DNA of 64,000 bases from Octadecabacter dasysiphoniae (GTDB lineage: Bacteria; Pseudomonadota; Alphaproteobacteria; Rhodobacterales; Rhodobacteraceae). The stretch lies in NCBI RefSeq assembly GCF_021532615.1, contig NZ_JAKGAQ010000001.1:868001-932000 (forward strand), given 5' to 3'. Below the pieces are notes generated by a model that did no database searches, was not told where the DNA came from, and saw only the letters and a program-made list of their open reading frames with translations. Shown here piece after piece: positions 52,283 to 60,670 of this stretch. Each line of letters starts with the position of its first letter. The first letter of the stretch is position 1. The translations under genes were made by a program, and so were the position numbers.

Positions 52283-52435
52283 TCATCGGTTTACCAATGT
52301 CCGCTGCTCCAGTGCCGCCTCGGCGGTTTCAATCGAGGGGCAAACAACCGTTTCATACCCCAAACCCGACAACGCGGGTGCCGTCGCTTGGCGATCCTTC
52401 GGGTTGTCATCCAAAATGAGGACAGTGAATGACAT
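52283..52435 (-). pseudogene. Truncated response-regulator receiver
   Basis: Fifty residues, MSFTVLILDDNPKDRQATAPALSGLGYETVVCPSIETAEAALEQ, give only the first two strands and helix of a receiver with its acidic DD pair. The phosphoacceptor strand is missing. It ends abruptly at a stop and is probably a remnant. Confidence 0.6.
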
Positions 52436-52445
52436 GAGAAGTTCC

Positions 52446-52718
52446 TTATTCAGTTGCAGGGATTGATTGACGGATCGCCAGTTTATCTCGGGCGAGGGTT
52501 TGGGCCTCTGAGCGGCACAGCAAGGCAAGCGCGTCATCGGCGCTGAGGCCTTTCGCTTGCGCGCGCGCCCAGATTTTACGGGCAGACACCGGTGACCATG
52601 GCAAAGCCGCCTGTGAAAGCCATTGGCGCAGCGGTGTCGGCAAGGAATCGTAGGCGTGCATCGGATCGACAGATCTACGTTTCCTGCACAGCGATGTTTC
52701 ACCTAGGTTTCGGTTCAT
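52446..52718 (-). CDS. DUF6525 family protein
   Basis: This 90-residue basic protein has GETSLCRKRRSVDPMHAYDSLPTPLRQWLSQAALPWSPVSARKIWARAQ, which is the family signature in Rhodobacteraceae. Function is unknown. Its ATG overlaps the stop of the CobW-like fragment (ATGA), so it may still be translated by coupling from that remnant. Confidence 0.7.
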   Translation of the reverse strand: MNRNLGETSLCRKRRSVDPMHAYDSLPTPLRQWLSQAALPWSPVSARKIWARAQAKGLSADDALALLCRSEAQTLARDKLAIRQSIPATE

Positions 52719-52843
52719 GTCGCCGCGCGCCTCACCGTGATGCAGCGGCCTTCGAGATTGTTCAAAACACCGTTCAAGAGCATATTTTTTCCAGCGCCGG
52801 GAAAGCCGGAAAGAACCGTGACGGGACGGCGGGTATCTGACAT
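52715..52843 (-). pseudogene. 5' fragment of a CobW/P47K-family GTPase gene
   Basis: MSDTRRPVTVLSGFPGAGKNMLLNGVLNNLEGR is the P-loop start of COG0523 GTPases (usual form GFLGAGKTTLLN). The Thr after the P-loop Lys is replaced by Asn. Only 42 residues remain of a protein normally over 300. The frame ends in an ATGA shared with the DUF6525 gene. It diverges from an Rrf2 regulator. Confidence 0.65.
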
Positions 52844-52873
52844 GGTCGACTCCATTAATGCCCTGCAAGTCAG

Positions 52874-52890
52874 GTAACTTAGGTAGTTAC
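52874..52890. promoter_or_regulatory. Candidate Rrf2 operator
   Basis: A perfect 6-bp dyad GTAACT-N5-AGTTAC stands in the divergent region, with another AGTTAC at 52911-52916. Its placement between the CobW fragment and the Rrf2 gene suggests autoregulation. Confidence 0.5.
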
Positions 52891-52946
52891 TAGATTAACG
52901 CAACAGCAAAAGTTACATTAGCCTCCACTTAGGGGAATACCTGCCT

Positions 52947-53345
52947 ATGAAACGCAATTCGCGCCTGTCTCTTGCTCTGCATACACTTGGTCATATGGCG
53001 GGTGATCCGGATCGCATGCGGACATCTGCTGATATCGCCAAGCATGCGGGGACCAACCCAGTTGTCGTGCGCCGCGTGTTGGGAAAGCTGCGCGAGGCGG
53101 GCCTGCTGACGTCTGAAAAAGGCCACGCAGGGGGATGGCGTCTTGCACGCGCGCCGGACGCGATCACATTGGCCGATGTGTACCTCGCGCTTGATGAAAG
53201 CCTTGTGGCTACTGCTGAACAGGAGGCGGCTTCTGCTTGTTCGGTAGAAAACATCTTACAGAAGAAAGTGGCGTCGGTCTTGGAAGACATTGAACGTAGT
53301 TTGGTGGAACGACTGGCCGCAACCACAATCGCGGAAGTGCGATAG
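52947..53345 (+). CDS. Rrf2-family transcriptional regulator
   Basis: The winged helix is SLALHTLGHMAGDPDRMRTSADIAKHAGTNPVVVRRVLGKLREAGLLTSEKGHAGGWRLAR. Only one Cys (SACSVE) is present, so the three-Cys iron-sulfur site of IscR/NsrR is absent. It therefore resembles the YwnA-like Rrf2 proteins without a cluster. It probably controls the divergent, now decayed, cobW-type gene. Confidence 0.9.
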   Translation: MKRNSRLSLALHTLGHMAGDPDRMRTSADIAKHAGTNPVVVRRVLGKLREAGLLTSEKGHAGGWRLARAPDAITLADVYLALDESLVATAEQEAASACSVENILQKKVASVLEDIERSLVERLAATTIAEVR

Positions 53346-53731
53346 ACAGGTAGCGTCGCGCTTGGCCGGTCCGAAAGGGTGCCCAATGCTGTATTGGTCC
53401 TGAACGATCCCCCGCGCGTTTAAGGTTTTTCAAAGGCCTGGTTTCGGGGCCCATTCAATATCGAATAGCGAAATCCTTGTCCGCAGAATGCGATATTCAG
53501 CGGGGCAAAAGCATCCAACACAGTTATCTGAGCCGCGTTGTGTGGGCGGCCTGCCGCGCATGTGGGCAAAGCTGAACGGTGGCTGAATGCTGTGTTCAGG
53601 GCCGCTTCATGGCGTGGATGGCATAGATCAGGACGCTCGCAAACCAGCGGTGCGATTGGCTGAATGCACCTAACCCGCTTCGCGCGGGGGGGCAACAGAC
53701 ATCAGTCTCACAAGCAGAAAGGATCTATCCA
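53346..53731. other. Gene-free stretch before the second RTX gene
   Basis: 386 bp without a supportable gene. A 91-codon minus-strand frame (53420-53695) has no ribosome site and matches no family known to me. It contains the promoter and the AGAAAGGA ribosome site of the RTX gene. Confidence 0.5.
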
Positions 53732-54769
53732 ATGCAAGACAACAACACACAGAAAAACGACTCACAGAAGGACGGCTCAAACGATGACGAGCGCGGCGGT
53801 AACAATGGCACAGGGCAGGGCGGCAAAGGGAACAACGACACGATCGATCTGACTGACATTGCCGGGGCTGACGATGTCGATCTTGATCTTGGCGCCGCGC
53901 AAGATGGTGTCGTGATTGCGCAAATCGACAATAACGGTGATGACACAGTTGATGAAACCGTCGAAATTGACGTGGACGAAGACGATGACATCACTGTCAT
54001 TGGCACGGACGGCGACAACGTTTTTGCAGGTGGGGCTGGCGACGATGTGATCGTGGGTTCGGCGGGTGATGACGCGGTCACTGGCGGGGACGGTGACGAC
54101 ACCATCGATTACTCCGATCTGAATGCGGGTGTCACGATCAGCTCAGCCGGGGTTATCGACAAAGGGGATCTGGGCACGGACACCGTCGGTGAATTCGATG
54201 TCGAAGCAGGCACAATCGAAGTCGTCGAAACCGTGGTCGCCAATGAAGACCAAACCAACGTGGTTGATTCGACCTCTGTTCAGGGGGCGGTGGCCATTGA
54301 TATCGATCTGGACGAGGGAACCTTCATCGGTAACATCGTTGAGAACGCAGGTGATTTTCAGGCGGGCGAGTTTTTCGCGGTGACGCTTGAGAATTTCGAC
54401 GATGTGTTGGGCAGTGACAACGATGACCAGATCACGGGCGACGGACAGGCCAATCTTCTCACAGGGGCGGCGGGCACGGACATCATCAACGGGGCCAGTG
54501 GCAACGACACAATCAATGGCGGTACGGGGAGTGATACCCTGACCGGTGGGGACGGCGAAGACACCTTTGTCTTCGCTCTCGCAGATGGTGCGGACACGAT
54601 CACCGACTTTGACGTCGGCGCAGATGTGCTGGAGTTTGCGGATTTCGCGGCCTCGGATGTGACCACATCGACCGAAGGGGGCGATACAACGCTCAGTTAC
54701 GGCGACAGTGAACTTGTGCTGGAAGGTGTCGTCGAGGAAGATCTGAGCGGGCTTCTTATGATCGCCTGA
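53732..54769 (+). CDS. RTX calcium-binding repeat protein
   Basis: This 345-residue very acidic protein has a Gln/Asn/Gly-rich start without signal peptide. Calcium-binding nonapeptides lie at ~100-135 (GGAGDDVIVGSAGDDAVTGGDGDDTID) and ~245-295 (GQANLLTGAAGTDIINGASGNDTINGGTGSDTLTGGDGEDTF). The C-terminus (TTLSYGDSELVLEGVVEEDLSGLLMIA) resembles the uncleaved type I export signal. No enzymatic domain is seen; an adhesin or surface-layer role is possible. Confidence 0.85.
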   Translation: MQDNNTQKNDSQKDGSNDDERGGNNGTGQGGKGNNDTIDLTDIAGADDVDLDLGAAQDGVVIAQIDNNGDDTVDETVEIDVDEDDDITVIGTDGDNVFAGGAGDDVIVGSAGDDAVTGGDGDDTIDYSDLNAGVTISSAGVIDKGDLGTDTVGEFDVEAGTIEVVETVVANEDQTNVVDSTSVQGAVAIDIDLDEGTFIGNIVENAGDFQAGEFFAVTLENFDDVLGSDNDDQITGDGQANLLTGAAGTDIINGASGNDTINGGTGSDTLTGGDGEDTFVFALADGADTITDFDVGADVLEFADFAASDVTTSTEGGDTTLSYGDSELVLEGVVEEDLSGLLMIA

Positions 54770-54783
54770 CCACAAATCATCAC

Positions 54784-54814
54784 GGGCCAGCAGCCACCAT
54801 CCGGTTGCTGGCCC
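54784..54814. terminator. Bidirectional hairpin after RTX gene
   Basis: Stem GGGCCAGCA / TGCTGGCCC is extended inward by three more pairs around a 7-nt loop. It lies between the RTX stop and the convergent kinase stop, so it can serve both transcripts. Only a weak TTAATT follows on the + strand. Confidence 0.65.
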
Positions 54815-54816
54815 GG

Positions 54817-56148
54817 TTAATTCAATCCGTGAGAGAGAGGCAGCGTCAGTGTCGCGCGCAATCCACCACCCGGGGGGGCGGTTTCCAGTTCAATCGTTCC
54901 GCCGTACAGGCCCGCAACGTCACGTGCGATCGTGAGGCCCAGACCCGAGCCGGACGTCGCCCGATCAAGGCGAACCCCGCGTTCGAACACGTGTTCATAT
55001 TCGCAAACAGGCAGGCCGGGGCCATTGTCCTCTATCATAAGGGTCACCGTTTCCCGTGTTTTAGAGACAATCGTTTGCACACGACCGCACGACCATTGGG
55101 CGGCGTTTTCGATCAGATTACCAAGCATTTCGTGAAAATCCGGAACCGTCACGGCAAGATAGATTGCGTCGGGACCTTGTGTGCTGAAAACGACGTCCCG
55201 GTGCAGGCGTTCAAGCGCACCGGTCAGATCGCGCAGCACCCCCATGATCTCAATGCGCTCACCTGGCAGGATTGCTTCGGGGCCGGTGACAGCATGATCG
55301 AGGTGAAGCGCCGTCGCCTCTTGTAGGCGGACAAGCGCGTCCTGTGCGGCGGCAAGATCAAGGTCGCGGCCACGCGCGACGCGTTGGATTTCCCCGGCCA
55401 GTATCGTCGTCGGGGTTTTCAGGGCATGGGCAAGACCCGCAGCCTGCAAACATCCGCGATCGCGTTGGCGGCGGTTGCGTTCAATCAGCCGATCAAGATC
55501 GCGCACAAGCGGCGCAACCTCGGACGGAAAGGTATCCGGGTTGGGCCGCGAGGCAGCGCTGCCAAGAACAACAACGGCATCATGCAGGTATCGCAACGGT
55601 CTTAGGGCCGCGTTCAGCATAAGGGTCGCGGCGACCACCAACGTCAGGCCAAGTGCGATGAGGCCAAGCAACAGATTATTTTGAAAATTCTCCATGGTGG
55701 TTTCAATAGACGCAAGGTCCGCCGCCACACCAAGGTGCCAGCGTCGCCCATCCGGAACACGCACGCTTTGCGCCAAAAGCCTCAGGTTTTGCATTTCGGG
55801 ACCAGTGGTAACGTGCCATTCCGGCAACGCACTCGGCGCACCAAGGGGCAGTTCACGTTCCCAAAGCGAACGTGATGTGACGGTGTGATTGCTGGTCTCT
55901 GCCTGAAAATACAGCCCCGAATACACACGCGAGAACGAGGGCGAGGTCATGCGCCCTGCAATGTCTTGCGGTTCTGTTGCAACTGCGACGCGCAAAACGG
56001 CCAGCTCCTCGCTCAGCCGTTGATCGAATTGTCTAAGGGCGGCGTTTTCAAACACGGCAAGGATGGCGTATCCGCCAAAAACCAAAGACAGCGTGATCCA
56101 GAGGGTTGCGCCAATCAGGACGCGCAGACGAAGCGAACGCAGTCTCAT
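54817..56148 (-). CDS. Two-component sensor histidine kinase
   Basis: This 443-residue inner-membrane kinase has spans at ~9-32 and ~158-180 with a periplasmic sensor between. It has a HAMP-like linker, then the H-box in AAGLAHALKTPTTILAGEIQRV and the ATPase motifs NLIENAAQW, DNGPGLP and SGSGLGLTIARDVAGLYGG. This is PhoQ/QseC-like in layout. It overlaps the response regulator by four bases in the same operon. Confidence 0.93.
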   Translation of the reverse strand: MRLRSLRLRVLIGATLWITLSLVFGGYAILAVFENAALRQFDQRLSEELAVLRVAVATEPQDIAGRMTSPSFSRVYSGLYFQAETSNHTVTSRSLWERELPLGAPSALPEWHVTTGPEMQNLRLLAQSVRVPDGRRWHLGVAADLASIETTMENFQNNLLLGLIALGLTLVVAATLMLNAALRPLRYLHDAVVVLGSAASRPNPDTFPSEVAPLVRDLDRLIERNRRQRDRGCLQAAGLAHALKTPTTILAGEIQRVARGRDLDLAAAQDALVRLQEATALHLDHAVTGPEAILPGERIEIMGVLRDLTGALERLHRDVVFSTQGPDAIYLAVTVPDFHEMLGNLIENAAQWSCGRVQTIVSKTRETVTLMIEDNGPGLPVCEYEHVFERGVRLDRATSGSGLGLTIARDVAGLYGGTIELETAPPGGGLRATLTLPLSHGLN

Positions 56149-56804
56149 CCTTGACCAATGCGATAGCCTGATCCGCGCACTGTTTCTATTGCCGCCGTGC
56201 CAAGTTTGCGGCGCAACCGTGCGACAAAGACTTCAATCGTGTTGCTGTCGCGATCATTGTGCAGGCCGTAGACGATTTCGGCCAGATCCCCTTTTGCATG
56301 CACCTTGTCTGGCGCTTGAACAAGCGTCGCGAACACTTTGTATTCGTGCGCCGTCAGGGGGACAGTGCGTCCGTCCCGTGTGACGCGCTGTGCGCGTAGA
56401 TCAACCGATATCGCGCCAATACAGCTAACTGGTGCAGCTTCGCCACCCGCACGCCGGATAAGCGCATTCAGACGTGCGATCAGTTCTTCCATCTGAAAAG
56501 GCTTGCCCAAATAATCATCGCCGCCAGCGTTCAGCCCCTCAACCCGATCTTCCCAACGATTGCGCGCAGTCAGAACAAGGACTGGCGTCTGAAGCCCCCC
56601 AGAGCGCCAAGAATGCAATACGGACACGCCATCAAGCCGCGGCAATGACAGATCAAGCACAATGGCATGGTAAATCTCGTTTGCACCAAGATGATGGCCA
56701 TCCTCACCGTCCATGGCGACATCGACGGTGAAGTTTTCAACCTCGAGAGCCTCCACAATCTGTGCAGCAACGCGATCTTCATCCTCAACAACGAGCAAAC
56801 GCAT
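56145..56804 (-). CDS. OmpR-family response regulator
   Basis: The receiver has EDEDR and the phosphoacceptor Asp in AIVLDLSLPRLDG, with Lys in LGKPFQMEEL. A winged-helix output domain follows (VPLTAHEYKVFATLVQAPDKVHAKGDLAEIVYG, DSNTIEVFVARLRRKLG). The ATG at 56804 has GGGAGG in front; a longer in-frame start at 56837 is not family-like. It lies between a PepSY gene and its kinase, as in PhoPQ/QseBC-like operons. Confidence 0.95.
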   Translation of the reverse strand: MRLLVVEDEDRVAAQIVEALEVENFTVDVAMDGEDGHHLGANEIYHAIVLDLSLPRLDGVSVLHSWRSGGLQTPVLVLTARNRWEDRVEGLNAGGDDYLGKPFQMEELIARLNALIRRAGGEAAPVSCIGAISVDLRAQRVTRDGRTVPLTAHEYKVFATLVQAPDKVHAKGDLAEIVYGLHNDRDSNTIEVFVARLRRKLGTAAIETVRGSGYRIGQG

Positions 56805-56878
56805 GCTAGGGCCTCCCGCGGTGAAAATATCCACCACCCAGCGTGTCGTTCCCGCATGTTATTGATCTGTTCACGCTG

Positions 56879-57280
56879 TCACCTCTGCCTTTCGTGCGGC
56901 GGTCGGTCGGGGCGTGGTGATTGGCGTGGTTTAGGGGGCGGCCTGCGCGTGTTCACACGTGGCGGGGGCCTAGTGTCTGGACCCGCTCGATCAGGTCTAA
57001 CATCGCTTGGTCGGACAACCCGCGCATTTTCGGCATCAACGTATACGGCATACAGCGCACCGTCCGTAGCCATGAGCAGGATTTCATAGAAATTGCGGTC
57101 ACCGCGGGACAGAAGCCTTGCATCAATCATGGTGCTTTGGGGCACAACTTCGCCTGCCGCGGCAACGGCAGCATCAAATGCACCATCATTGGTCAAGTCC
57201 TGAGCGGCACAGGGTGCGCTTTTGGCAACGCCGACTGCGGTCGCAAAGAGCGGAAGGAAAATCGCGGTGGCGCGGCGCAT
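56879..57280 (-). CDS. Small secreted PepSY-like protein
   Basis: This 133-residue protein has a signal peptide (MRRATAIFLPLFATAVGVAKSAPCAAQ). A PepSY-like core follows (IDARLLSRGDRNFYEILLMATDGALYAVYVDAENARVV), then a Pro/Arg-rich tail from ~100 to the end. Such proteins often precede two-component genes and may modulate the sensor. The ATG at 57280 is chosen because the signal peptide begins there. Confidence 0.7.
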   Translation of the reverse strand: MRRATAIFLPLFATAVGVAKSAPCAAQDLTNDGAFDAAVAAAGEVVPQSTMIDARLLSRGDRNFYEILLMATDGALYAVYVDAENARVVRPSDVRPDRAGPDTRPPPRVNTRRPPPKPRQSPRPDRPPHERQR

Positions 57281-57689
57281 TTGATGACCTTTGTAACGGG
57301 GTATCGGGCTGCTTTGGCGGTGTGTCCTAGGTTCTAAGACTTCGTCGAAATCTTCCAACCCTTGGCCGGCCAGCCGCGATGAATCGGCGACAGACCGCCC
57401 CCGAGGCCAAAAGCAAACACACTGGGGCAACGCGAAACCCGACCTATGTTCGCGGTACTTTATCACCGTGCGTAATGGGTGCGCACCAAGGCTAATTTTT
57501 GGACACTTTGCAGTGGGTGCGAGGCACTGACATCCGCAAGTTTGGTTCGGGGTGTTAGGGTGCTCGGACAGTTGGCCTGCCCGAGTTTTTTATCCGTGAC
57601 ATCAGCCATCTGACGTCGGACTCAACCCAAGCTTGGCGGCCTTGGGTTTGGTTCTTTTGACATTCCATTCCCGCGTGCGGGCCGATGCA
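57281..57689. other. 409-bp gene-free region with a terminator-like hairpin
   Basis: No convincing gene is present. At 57563-57591 a stem (CTCGGaCAG / CTGcCCGAG, one mismatch) with loop TTGGC is followed by TTTTTT on the + strand. No + strand gene ends just before it, so it may be left from a deleted gene. The minus-strand end of the zinc operon lies 100 bp to the right. Confidence 0.5.
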
Positions 57690-58202
57690 TCAGCTGCGGT
57701 AGGGCTCGATTTCGTCTGCCGACAACGCGTAGCCGATTTCGGCCAGTTGGGTGGACATCGACGAAACGCCGAACATTCCGGTCACATAGACAGGTTCGAA
57801 CAGACCATTGCTTTCGTAGGGCGTTGGTGCGGTCACAAACACCAGCTGGTTGGCTGGCGGAGGAGGAACATGCACACACGCGCCGACGTAGGGCACCAAG
57901 ATAAAGGCCGTGACGCCGCTGCCGCTGTAATCAATCGGAACAATGAAGCCCGGAAGGCGGACAACCAGCCCGTTCCAATCCCCCCGCACACCCGTAGATG
58001 CAGGCTGTTGGCTGGACAGGGGCGCGGTTTCATCGTGCGGTAGCAATCCCCGCAGCGCATTTGGGACTGTTGTTTGGCCATCCGGCAACAATTCTTCCCA
58101 TGTCAGATCGATGTAGTCTTCGGCCCGCACGGCGCTGGGCACAAGCGCTGCGGCCGCCATGCCCGTCAGAACCGTGCGACGCGGCACATTACGAATTACC
58201 AT
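57690..58202 (-). CDS. DUF3299 family periplasmic protein (copy 2)
   Basis: This 170-residue protein has a Tat-like signal (VPRRTVLTGMAAAALVPSAVRA). The core is DWNGLVVRLPGFIVPIDYSGSGVTAFILVPYVGACVHVPPPPANQLVFV, with the conserved Cys-His-PPPP-N motif of DUF3299. The fold is thought to resemble a periplasmic metal-associated lipoprotein-like domain; the role is unknown but it is tied to zinc-regulated ABC genes. It overlaps the upstream paralogue by seven bases. Confidence 0.85.
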   Translation of the reverse strand: MVIRNVPRRTVLTGMAAAALVPSAVRAEDYIDLTWEELLPDGQTTVPNALRGLLPHDETAPLSSQQPASTGVRGDWNGLVVRLPGFIVPIDYSGSGVTAFILVPYVGACVHVPPPPANQLVFVTAPTPYESNGLFEPVYVTGMFGVSSMSTQLAEIGYALSADEIEPYRS

Positions 58203-58696
58203 ACATAAACCTCAAGCGTGTCACCGGCGATGGAATATCCCGTTTGGCCTAGGTCGGTGTCTTGCAATTGTGTGCGCATCTGCCCTGTCACCCAAACGGC
58301 ATCCCAGAGTTGTTCACTGGGCCACGGTTCGGCGGACGTGACCATCACAAGCTGGTTTGCGGGGGGCGGGGGCGTGTGAAGGCAAGCGCCGATGTAGGGC
58401 ACCAGCATGAATTCGGTCACCCCCGCCGCTGTAATCTCAAACGGGATGATGAAACCGGGCATCTTGATATAGGCCCCGTTGAGGTTTTCGTTCAGCTTTG
58501 TGGCGTTGGCGTCATAAATGGGACGCCAGATGTCATTGGCCTCGTCCATCTCACCCTCGCCGATGATCTGCGAATACGCGAGACCGGGGGGAAGCAGATC
58601 ATCCCATGTTATTTCTGTGGGGGAGGCTGCAAACGCGGTGTGTGGTGTGACGGCGGCACCGCTCATGAAGGTCAGGGCTGTTCGTCGATTGATCAT
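58196..58696 (-). CDS. DUF3299 family periplasmic protein (copy 1)
   Basis: This 166-residue paralogue of the downstream gene has NRRTALTFMSGAAVTPHTAFA as a Tat-like signal, then YIKMPGFIIPFEITAAGVTEFMLVPYIGACLHTPPPPANQLVMV. The two copies share the Cys-x-x-PPPP-N motif but differ in the N-terminal half. Start at the ATG at 58696. It follows the ABC permease by 22 bp. Confidence 0.85.
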   Translation of the reverse strand: MINRRTALTFMSGAAVTPHTAFAASPTEITWDDLLPPGLAYSQIIGEGEMDEANDIWRPIYDANATKLNENLNGAYIKMPGFIIPFEITAAGVTEFMLVPYIGACLHTPPPPANQLVMVTSAEPWPSEQLWDAVWVTGQMRTQLQDTDLGQTGYSIAGDTLEVYVW

Positions 58697-58718
58697 CTGA
58701 AGGTCCACGATTCTAGCG

Positions 58719-59969
58719 TTATGTTTTGACCATCATACCATCGGCCACTGACATCCGGTAAGCCCGTATCGCAGGGATCATGCTCACAATTGCGCCAGCG
58801 GCCACAACGGCGAGAATGACCCAGACTTCGCGCAGGGTCGGTGCCTCGATCGGGAGCCAGAGGCCAAAGGTGGTATCAAGGATCGGTTGCGCCACCATGA
58901 GCCCGATGTAGAGCAGTGCCAAACCAAGCAACGCGCCGATGGCGGCCATCAGCATGGCTTCAAGGATCAGCATGGTCAGGATGGTCAAGGGACGCGCGCC
59001 CATGGCCCGAAAGATTGCCATTTCACGGCGCCGTTCGTTCAGGCTGGAAAAGATTGTGGCCATCATCCCGATCAGGGCGGTGACGACAACCATGGCAGAC
59101 ACGGCCAGCAGCGCGGTTTCGGCGATGCCGACGATCCCCCAAAGTTCCTGCAAGGCCACACCGGGCAGAATGGCCAACAGGGGTTCTTCGGGATAATTGT
59201 TGATGGCCCGCTGCAGGGCAAAGGTCTGTAGCGGGCTTTGCACACCGATCAGCGCCGCTGTGATCGCCACCGGAGTGAGTTCCATATCGCGGATCACATC
59301 AGCGGGTGTGGATTGGCCGGGGATTTGTGCGCCGTTTTGCCAATCCACATGGATGGCTTCAATTGCTTCCATGCTGACAATCACGGTGCGATCTACAGGG
59401 GTTCCGGTTTTTCCCAGAATGCCGGAGACGCGGAAAGGCTGGTCTTTATGTTCGGTGAACGACGCAAGCCCGTGGGCGACAATGATCGGGTCGCCAACGG
59501 TATATCCAAGTGTCGCCGCCACATCCGCGCCGATCACCGTATCAAACAGATCGTCCATGATCGCGCCGTCAGCGACCGCGAGTGATCTGCCTTGGCGGTA
59601 TTTGTAGTGATCAAAAAAGGCCTGTGTCGTGCCCATGACGCGGAACTGGCGGTGGCTGTCGCCCAATGAAATCGGAACAATCCAGTCCACCTCTGGCCGG
59701 GCGGCGATGTCTTGGTAACTTTCCCACGTGACATTGTTGGTCGCATTGCCAATCCGGAATACGGAATACAGCAACAACTGAACCGAACCCGACCGCGCCC
59801 CGACAATCAGATCGGTGCCCGAAATCGTGTCCGCAAAACTGGCTTTGGCACCTGTGCGGACTTTTTCAACGCCAAGGAACAGCGCCACGGACAGGGCAAT
59901 CGCCAGAATGGTCATGCCGACGGTCAACGCACGTGCGAACAGGGATGCTATGGACAGGCGCAGGATCAT
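58719..59969 (-). CDS. ABC transporter permease (LolE/MacB/FtsX family)
   Basis: This 416-residue permease has an N-terminal span (ALTVGMTILAIALSVALFLGVEKVR), then a ~240-residue periplasmic MacB-like domain, and three C-terminal spans of the FtsX fold (AVSAMVVVTALIGMMATIFSSLNERRREMAIFRAMGARPLTI is the conserved loop). It overlaps its ATPase by four bases. In zinc-regulated clusters of this type the substrate is unproven; movement of a periplasmic metal-linked factor rather than zinc import itself is possible. Confidence 0.9.
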   Translation of the reverse strand: MILRLSIASLFARALTVGMTILAIALSVALFLGVEKVRTGAKASFADTISGTDLIVGARSGSVQLLLYSVFRIGNATNNVTWESYQDIAARPEVDWIVPISLGDSHRQFRVMGTTQAFFDHYKYRQGRSLAVADGAIMDDLFDTVIGADVAATLGYTVGDPIIVAHGLASFTEHKDQPFRVSGILGKTGTPVDRTVIVSMEAIEAIHVDWQNGAQIPGQSTPADVIRDMELTPVAITAALIGVQSPLQTFALQRAINNYPEEPLLAILPGVALQELWGIVGIAETALLAVSAMVVVTALIGMMATIFSSLNERRREMAIFRAMGARPLTILTMLILEAMLMAAIGALLGLALLYIGLMVAQPILDTTFGLWLPIEAPTLREVWVILAVVAAGAIVSMIPAIRAYRMSVADGMMVKT

Positions 59970-60661
59970 GCCGTCGCTCTTTCGATCTGTGCAACGTCTT
60001 CCATGCGGATCACACGATCAAACCGTTCGCCCAACCTCGGGTCATGACTGACCATCAAAAGCGATGTGTCGTGGGACGCCATTTGCGCAAACAGCAAATC
60101 AAGAAAGGCCGCCTGGCTGTCGGCATCCAGCGCCGATGTGGGTTCATCTGCGATGATCAGGGGCGGATGCCCGATCAGTGCGCGGGCCACTGCGACGCGT
60201 TGTTGTTGTCCGACGCTGAGGGCGGTGGCTTTGGCGTCCATTGTGCCCGCGGGCAGGCCGAGTGCGGAACACAGGTTTGTTGCTGCATCGGCGGCGTCGC
60301 CTGCGCGCTTTCTGCGCTTGGGTGCGAAGCGTAAGGGCAACAGGATGTTGTCGGCGACGGACCCAAAAGGCAGCAGGTTAAACTGCTGGAATATAACGCC
60401 AATCTGTTCTGCGCGAAACCGATCGCGCGCGCCACCGCCCATCGCGGAGATGTTGGTTCCCGCGATGGACACCGTGCCAGTGTCCGGCAGGATCGTGCCA
60501 CAGATCAGCGACAATAGCGTCGATTTGCCGGAGCCGCTTTCGCCAAGCAGCAAGACGGATTCGCCTTTTGCAATCGTCAGGTCCGCGACGGCCACCGAAA
60601 ACGCAGAGCGTCCGGACCATTGATATGCAAGGTCGCAGATTTGGAGGACGGGATCAGCCAC
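59966..60661 (-). CDS. ABC transporter ATP-binding protein (LolD-like)
   Basis: This 231-residue ATPase has Walker A LGESGSGKST, Q-loop IFQQFNLLPF, signature LSVGQQQR (a variant LSGGQ), Walker B LIIADEPTSALD and the H-loop MVSHD. It works with the FtsX-type permease downstream. It is fourth from the zur end of the operon counted in gene order zur, DUF2796, ATPase. Confidence 0.92.
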   Translation of the reverse strand: MADPVLQICDLAYQWSGRSAFSVAVADLTIAKGESVLLLGESGSGKSTLLSLICGTILPDTGTVSIAGTNISAMGGGARDRFRAEQIGVIFQQFNLLPFGSVADNILLPLRFAPKRRKRAGDAADAATNLCSALGLPAGTMDAKATALSVGQQQRVAVARALIGHPPLIIADEPTSALDADSQAAFLDLLFAQMASHDTSLLMVSHDPRLGERFDRVIRMEDVAQIERATA

Positions 60662-60670
60662 CAGAGATCA

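Noticed and set aside
53420..53695. 91-codon minus-strand frame before the second RTX gene
   Set aside because: No ribosome site and no recognisable family, and its composition is typical of chance frames in GC-rich DNA.
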